Assembly: GCA_021795135.1 (NCBI GenBank)
Contig: JAJYPT010000003.1
Location: forward strand, 1 to 32,054
From: Actinomycetes bacterium
GTDB taxonomy: Bacteria > Actinomycetota > Acidimicrobiia > Acidimicrobiales > JAJYPT01
DNA: 32,054 nt
Reading direction: 5' to 3'
The notes under the pieces were generated by a model. That model saw only the letters and a list, made by a program, of their open reading frames with translations. It was not told the origin of the DNA and searched no databases. Of the stretch, positions 27,799 through 32,054 are shown one piece after another. Positions within the stretch are counted from its first letter, which is position 1. Each line of letters starts with the position of its first letter. A program made the position numbers and the translations under genes.

Positions 27799-28581
27799 AT
27801 GTCGCATAGTCTGGATTTGTTTACACCTCAAATCATTCAAGATGTAAAGTCTGTTATAGATGCATCTAATAAGATAGTAGCTCTGACTGGAGCTGGTATT
27901 TCTACAGAATCAGGCATTCCTGACTATAGAGGTCCTAATGGAGTTTGGAGTAAAAATCCTATTTTAAAAAAGACTTCAAATGTGCATTACTATATGAATT
28001 CTTTTGAAGTTAGACAGCTGGCTTGGCAAGATCGAGTTGAATCTCCTATTTGGAAAGCTGAACCCAATAATGCTCATTTTAGATTGGCAGAGCTGGAAAA
28101 AAGAGGAAAACTAACTGCTATTGTTACTCAAAACATTGATCGCTTACACCAAAAAGCAGGATCACAAAAAGTTATTGAGCTTCACGGTAATGTATTTGAA
28201 GCTGTTTGTTGTTCTTGCGCCCGGCGTTATCCAATGCCAGAGGTCATACAAAGAGTTTCTCCCCAAAACTTAGATCCACGATGTCTACACCAACAAGGCC
28301 AAGAGGTCTGTAATGGAATTCTGAGATCATCAGCAATAGGTTTTGGGGAAGTTTTGAATAAATCTGATTTAGAAAGTGCTTATAGCTATATCTCAAATTC
28401 AGATTTGTTAGTAGTTGTTGGGTCAAGCTTGGTGGTGCAACCAGCTGCGAAATTGGTTCCTTTTGCAAAAAAAACAGGAGTAAAAGTAGTAATAATCAAT
28501 GCTAGTGCTACTTGCCATGATACTTTAGCTGATTATTTTATACATGCTCCTATAGGTAAAGTGATGACGGAGATAATATAA
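27799..28581 (+). CDS. Sir2-family NAD-dependent protein deacylase
   Basis: GAGISTESGIPDYRGPNG, TQNIDRLHQKAG, ELHGNV, four zinc cysteines CCSCARR...C...C, VVGSSLVVQPAA. The ATG at 27799 is preferred over the track's 27757. Confidence 0.93.
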   Translation: MSHSLDLFTPQIIQDVKSVIDASNKIVALTGAGISTESGIPDYRGPNGVWSKNPILKKTSNVHYYMNSFEVRQLAWQDRVESPIWKAEPNNAHFRLAELEKRGKLTAIVTQNIDRLHQKAGSQKVIELHGNVFEAVCCSCARRYPMPEVIQRVSPQNLDPRCLHQQGQEVCNGILRSSAIGFGEVLNKSDLESAYSYISNSDLLVVVGSSLVVQPAAKLVPFAKKTGVKVVIINASATCHDTLADYFIHAPIGKVMTEII

Positions 28582-28610
28582 CGCTTGAGATAATACAATG
28601 AGGATCTAAA

Positions 28611-29477
28611 TTGAATTTTGGAATAGCTGTAGCATCAGGGACTTTCAAAGGAGTATTTGGACATGGAGTCCTTTCTACTTTTGAAGCAGAAGGAATCCTA
28701 GCCAGTTCCTATTCAACAGTATCGTCATCTGTTTTATCAGGTGGATTTGCAGCAATTGGCCAAGCTAATGCAATAGGTGTTGATTATTGGATAGAAGTAG
28801 CTGGTTCAAATAAATCTATGAGTGAAATAGTACTAGAAAGTATAGAAAAATATGGACCTATTTTGCGTGAAAAATTATTTCATCCAAATACTCCAAGATT
28901 TTTGATAGGTACAAGTAGAGTTGCCAACCAAGAAGCTGCCGATCTTGTTCAGAGTCCCCAAGCAAAACGTCTGGGTAAAAAGCTACTTCTAGAAGCAGCT
29001 CGTCAAAATTCATCTTGGGTGAAACAAAACTTAGAGATCCAAATATATGATTCTAAAGATCCACAAAAAAAAGATCTTTTGCTAAAAGATGATAATTTTG
29101 ACGAAGTTGCTTATGCATCTACTCGAATGCTTCATGCTTGGGAAATACCAGCACAAATACAAGGACAAGCTTATGTTGACGGGTCCTATACGAGTTCGTG
29201 TTTGTCTAAAGAATTAGCAGATATTGGCTGTGATGTGATAGCAGCAATTGGGACAGAGCCGGGAACTTTTTATCGGGATCTAGCTAAAACACAAGAGATA
29301 GATAAAGATATCAATATACAAAATACCAAATTAGTTCTAATTCAGCCTCCTTTTGATCTAGCTACTTTAGGAGTTGATTTTACTAAAGCTAGCGAAGAAG
29401 GATTATCTCAAAGCTATCAGTTAGGAATAGAGACTGGACAAAGTTTCCTAACTGAGTTGAATAAACTTGGTATTTGA
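28611..29477 (+). CDS. Divergent patatin-like protein
   Basis: ASGTFKGVFGHGVLSTFEAEGI resembles the patatin oxyanion region. TVSSSVLSGGFAA sits at the nucleophile-elbow position and YVDGSY at the D-G motif. Confidence 0.55.
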   Translation: MNFGIAVASGTFKGVFGHGVLSTFEAEGILASSYSTVSSSVLSGGFAAIGQANAIGVDYWIEVAGSNKSMSEIVLESIEKYGPILREKLFHPNTPRFLIGTSRVANQEAADLVQSPQAKRLGKKLLLEAARQNSSWVKQNLEIQIYDSKDPQKKDLLLKDDNFDEVAYASTRMLHAWEIPAQIQGQAYVDGSYTSSCLSKELADIGCDVIAAIGTEPGTFYRDLAKTQEIDKDINIQNTKLVLIQPPFDLATLGVDFTKASEEGLSQSYQLGIETGQSFLTELNKLGI

Positions 29478-29751
29478 TTGTTAGGAAAATTAATCTATGC
29501 CTTAGTTATTTTGAAATAAAGGTGACCTTCAGAACTGGAAGATCAGCTATATTTCCATTGTCTATTAGATTTAATCCAGTTTGGAAGATTTTATACTAAT
29601 TGATACTTGTTTTAAAGGGTATAGGTTTATTTGATATCTATATAGTTTTTATTGATGGGAAACATTGTTGTAGTTTTTTTGTTGTATTGTAAGAGTTTCT
29701 AGAGCAAAATTTTATTATATATAATTATTTAGATTGATATTGAAGGGCGCG

Positions 29752-30942
29752 ATGCCAATGGCTAATATGAGGGATCTTTTAAGTAGCGTCAAATCCCAAA
29801 TAAAAGAAATAGATACAGAAGAAGCTGAAAAATTAATAGATTCTTCTGCTCCAATTGTTCTATTAGATGTTAGAGAGTCAGATGAATATGAACAAGGAGC
29901 TATTCCTGGTGCTTTACATATACCTAGGGGTTTTTTGGAATTCCAAAGCGAAGGTAAACTCCCAGATAAAAATACTCCTATTCTAATTTATTGTGAAAGT
30001 GGAGGTCGCTCTGCTTTTGCTGCAAAAACTTTACTTGATTTAGGATATTCTAAAGTCCAATCTTTGGCAGGAGGATTTGGGAAATGGAAAAATGAGGGCA
30101 AACCCTGGCAAGCCCCAGCCACTTTAAATGCAGCTCAACGCAATCGCTATCACAGGCATTTATTGTTACCTGAAGTGGGGGAAAAAGGACAAAAGAAACT
30201 TTTAGAATCTAAAGTATTGTTACTAGGTGCAGGTGGACTGGGTGCTCCGGCAGCTTTATATTTAGCAGCAGCAGGAATTGGAACAATAGGAATAGTGGAT
30301 ATGGATGTAGTTGATGAATCTAATCTTCAACGCCAAATTATCCATAATCTAGAAAGAGTAGGACAAAGAAAAGTTGATTCTGCCAAAGTAGCCATAGAAG
30401 GAATAAATCCTGATGTAAAAGTTATTACCTATGATGTTAGGTTGGGTGCTGATAATATCTTAGATATTATTGATGGTTACGATGTAATTGTAGATGGAAC
30501 AGATAATTTTCCAACTCGTTATTTAGTCAATGATGCATCTCTTTTGAAAAATATTCCAGTAGTTCATGGTTCAATTTTTAGATTTGAAGGACAAGCAACT
30601 GTATTCAAGCCATATGAAGGGCCCTGTTACCGTTGTATGCTGCCAGAACCTCCTCCTCCAGAATTAGCTCCTTCTTGCGCAGAAGCAGGGGTGTTGGGAG
30701 TTTTGCCTGGAATAATTGGATCTATACAAGCACTAGAGGCTATAAAAATAATTTTAAATCTAGGAGATCCTTTAGTAGGGCGTCTTATGGCTTATGATGC
30801 CTTAGAAGAGTCTTTTAGAACCTTTAAAGTCCAAAGAGATCCAAATTGCCCAGCCTGTGGTCCACAAGCTGGTGAAATTGTTATTGCTGAATATGACGAG
30901 CTATGCATGCCTCACCCAGTGAGTGCGCCAGCTGGGGTATAA
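29752..30942 (+). CDS. Rhodanese-ThiF/MoeB (E1-like adenylyltransferase) fusion
   Basis: N-terminal rhodanese IVLLDVRESDEYEQGAIPGA...YCESGGRSA. C-terminal ThiF/MoeB LLLGAGGLGAPAALYLAAAGIG, DGTDNFPTRYLVND, CYRCM...CPACG. The ATG at 29752 is more likely than the TTG at 29734. Confidence 0.92.
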   Translation: MPMANMRDLLSSVKSQIKEIDTEEAEKLIDSSAPIVLLDVRESDEYEQGAIPGALHIPRGFLEFQSEGKLPDKNTPILIYCESGGRSAFAAKTLLDLGYSKVQSLAGGFGKWKNEGKPWQAPATLNAAQRNRYHRHLLLPEVGEKGQKKLLESKVLLLGAGGLGAPAALYLAAAGIGTIGIVDMDVVDESNLQRQIIHNLERVGQRKVDSAKVAIEGINPDVKVITYDVRLGADNILDIIDGYDVIVDGTDNFPTRYLVNDASLLKNIPVVHGSIFRFEGQATVFKPYEGPCYRCMLPEPPPPELAPSCAEAGVLGVLPGIIGSIQALEAIKIILNLGDPLVGRLMAYDALEESFRTFKVQRDPNCPACGPQAGEIVIAEYDELCMPHPVSAPAGV

Positions 30943-30975
30943 AAAGATAAAACTTTATTAAAAATAAATAACTTA

Positions 30976-31006
30976 CTAAAACAGGTCCTAGATGGACCTG
31001 TTTTAG
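30976..31006. terminator. Bidirectional terminator between convergent genes
   Basis: CTAAAACAGGTCC (30976-30988) / GGACCTGTTTTAG (30994-31006), 13-bp perfect stem, A/T-rich flanks, between convergent CDSs. Confidence 0.85.
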
Positions 31007-31007
31007 T

Positions 31008-32054
31008 TTATTCAAAAATTATTATTGTATCCCCATTGCTCAATGAGTCTCCTACTGAGACTAAGATTTCTTTTACAACTCCATTTTGATCAGCTAGTAC
31101 ATTATTTTCCATCTTCATAGCTTCTAATACACAGATAATTTCGCCTTGTGCAATGCTTTGGCCAACCTCTACAGCTATTTTCGTAATTACTCCTTGCATG
31201 GGGGCAATAACTGTCTTTGATGCAGAACCATGATGTTTTCGAGAAGATCTACTCAAGGGTTTAGAAGCTTGAGCAGGGATAGCTTGGGGCAATTGAGAAT
31301 TAGGAGATATCCATAATTTTACGTTGAATAACTTTCCATTTACTTCTGCTTGGATTTGTTGTTCTTGGAGGGCAAGTTGTTTGTTTGGGCTAGTTGTTTC
31401 TAAAGAAGATATATTGGAAAAATTAAGCTTTTCTTCTACCCATTTTGTTGAATAGTTATTGTCTTGAAAATCTTTATGGTCAAGGATTGCTTTGTGAGCT
31501 TCGATATTGGTTTTGATACCTTGAATTTTGATCTCAGTTAATGCTTGGAGCATCCTTTTTATAGCGATTTGTCGATTGGGGCCCCAAGAGATGAGTTTTG
31601 CCACTAAATTGTCGTAAAAACTTGGAAGGCTATCTCCGCTTTGGTACCCAGCATCTAGTCTTATGCCTAATCCGCCTGGGGTATCGAATTGAGTAATAGT
31701 TCCAGGAGTTGGGCTAAAGAGTCCTCCAGAAACATCTTCAGCATTGATTCTGCATTCAATAGAATGCATATTGGGATCGAAAGTAGCTTTTTTATCTTTT
31801 ATAGATTGTCCTGCTGCTATTTCTATTTGAAGGCGAACTAAATCCAAACCGGTGGTCATTTCTGTCACTGGATGTTCTACCTGAAGACGAGTATTCATCT
31901 CCAAAAAATAAAATTTATCTTTTTCATATAAAAATTCAATGGTTCCTAAATTTTCATATCCACAATGCTTTGCTATTTTGAGCGCAGCTTGTCCCATAGC
32001 TTGGCGTACTTTAGGACTCAATCCTGGAGCTGGGCATTCTTCTAATAATTTAGA
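31008..32054 (-). CDS. Acetyl-/propionyl-CoA carboxylase alpha subunit (biotin carboxylase C-terminal part plus BCCP), N-terminus beyond window
   Basis: EFLYEKDKFYFLEMNTRLQVEHPVTEMTTGLDLV, ECRINAED, C-terminal biotin site VLEAMKMEN. Frame stays open to the window end. Confidence 0.93.
   Translation of the reverse strand, partial: SKLLEECPAPGLSPKVRQAMGQAALKIAKHCGYENLGTIEFLYEKDKFYFLEMNTRLQVEHPVTEMTTGLDLVRLQIEIAAGQSIKDKKATFDPNMHSIECRINAEDVSGGLFSPTPGTITQFDTPGGLGIRLDAGYQSGDSLPSFYDNLVAKLISWGPNRQIAIKRMLQALTEIKIQGIKTNIEAHKAILDHKDFQDNNYSTKWVEEKLNFSNISSLETTSPNKQLALQEQQIQAEVNGKLFNVKLWISPNSQLPQAIPAQASKPLSRSSRKHHGSASKTVIAPMQGVITKIAVEVGQSIAQGEIICVLEAMKMENNVLADQNGVVKEILVSVGDSLSNGDTIIIFE

Noticed and set aside
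1-32054. CRISPR arrays, transposases, tRNA or rRNA genes, prophage genes
   Set aside because: No regularly spaced repeats, recombinase/transposase motifs or tRNA-like sequences were seen by eye; a tRNAscan or CRISPR finder run would be needed for certainty.

Overview
The window is a low-GC, gene-dense bacterial segment. Gene order and families look like Actinomycetota, possibly Acidimicrobiia-like; this is inference. From left to right: (1) a SUF Fe-S assembly operon, consisting of partial sufB, a small 4-Cys protein, sufD, a Rieske protein, sufC and a cupin. (2) A 636-bp AT-rich intergenic region rich in inverted repeats. (3) A LacI regulator, a GH39-like glycosidase and an Opp/Dpp-type ABC transporter, probably an oligosaccharide uptake operon. 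(4) On the minus strand, an MBL hydrolase, a second orphan sufC and an esterase. (5) A strong candidate for a structured non-coding RNA at about 15667-15880. It has a 16-nt stretch complementary to the canonical 16S rRNA 3' tail, nested helices, a 6-bp loop-to-upstream pseudoknot and a perfect terminator palindrome. (6) thiE, an HhH-GPD protein and aceE on minus, with rnhA, lpd, E2, a lipB-lipA fusion, a PduO-type ATR, pepA, sir2 and a patatin-like gene on plus. (7) A rhodanese-ThiF/MoeB fusion, a terminator between convergent genes, and a partial biotin-dependent carboxylase alpha subunit. The most interesting items are the structured RNA (possibly raiA-motif-like), the LipB-LipA fusion, the small 4-Cys SUF-operon protein and the duplicate orphan SufC. 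No searches or folding programs were run.
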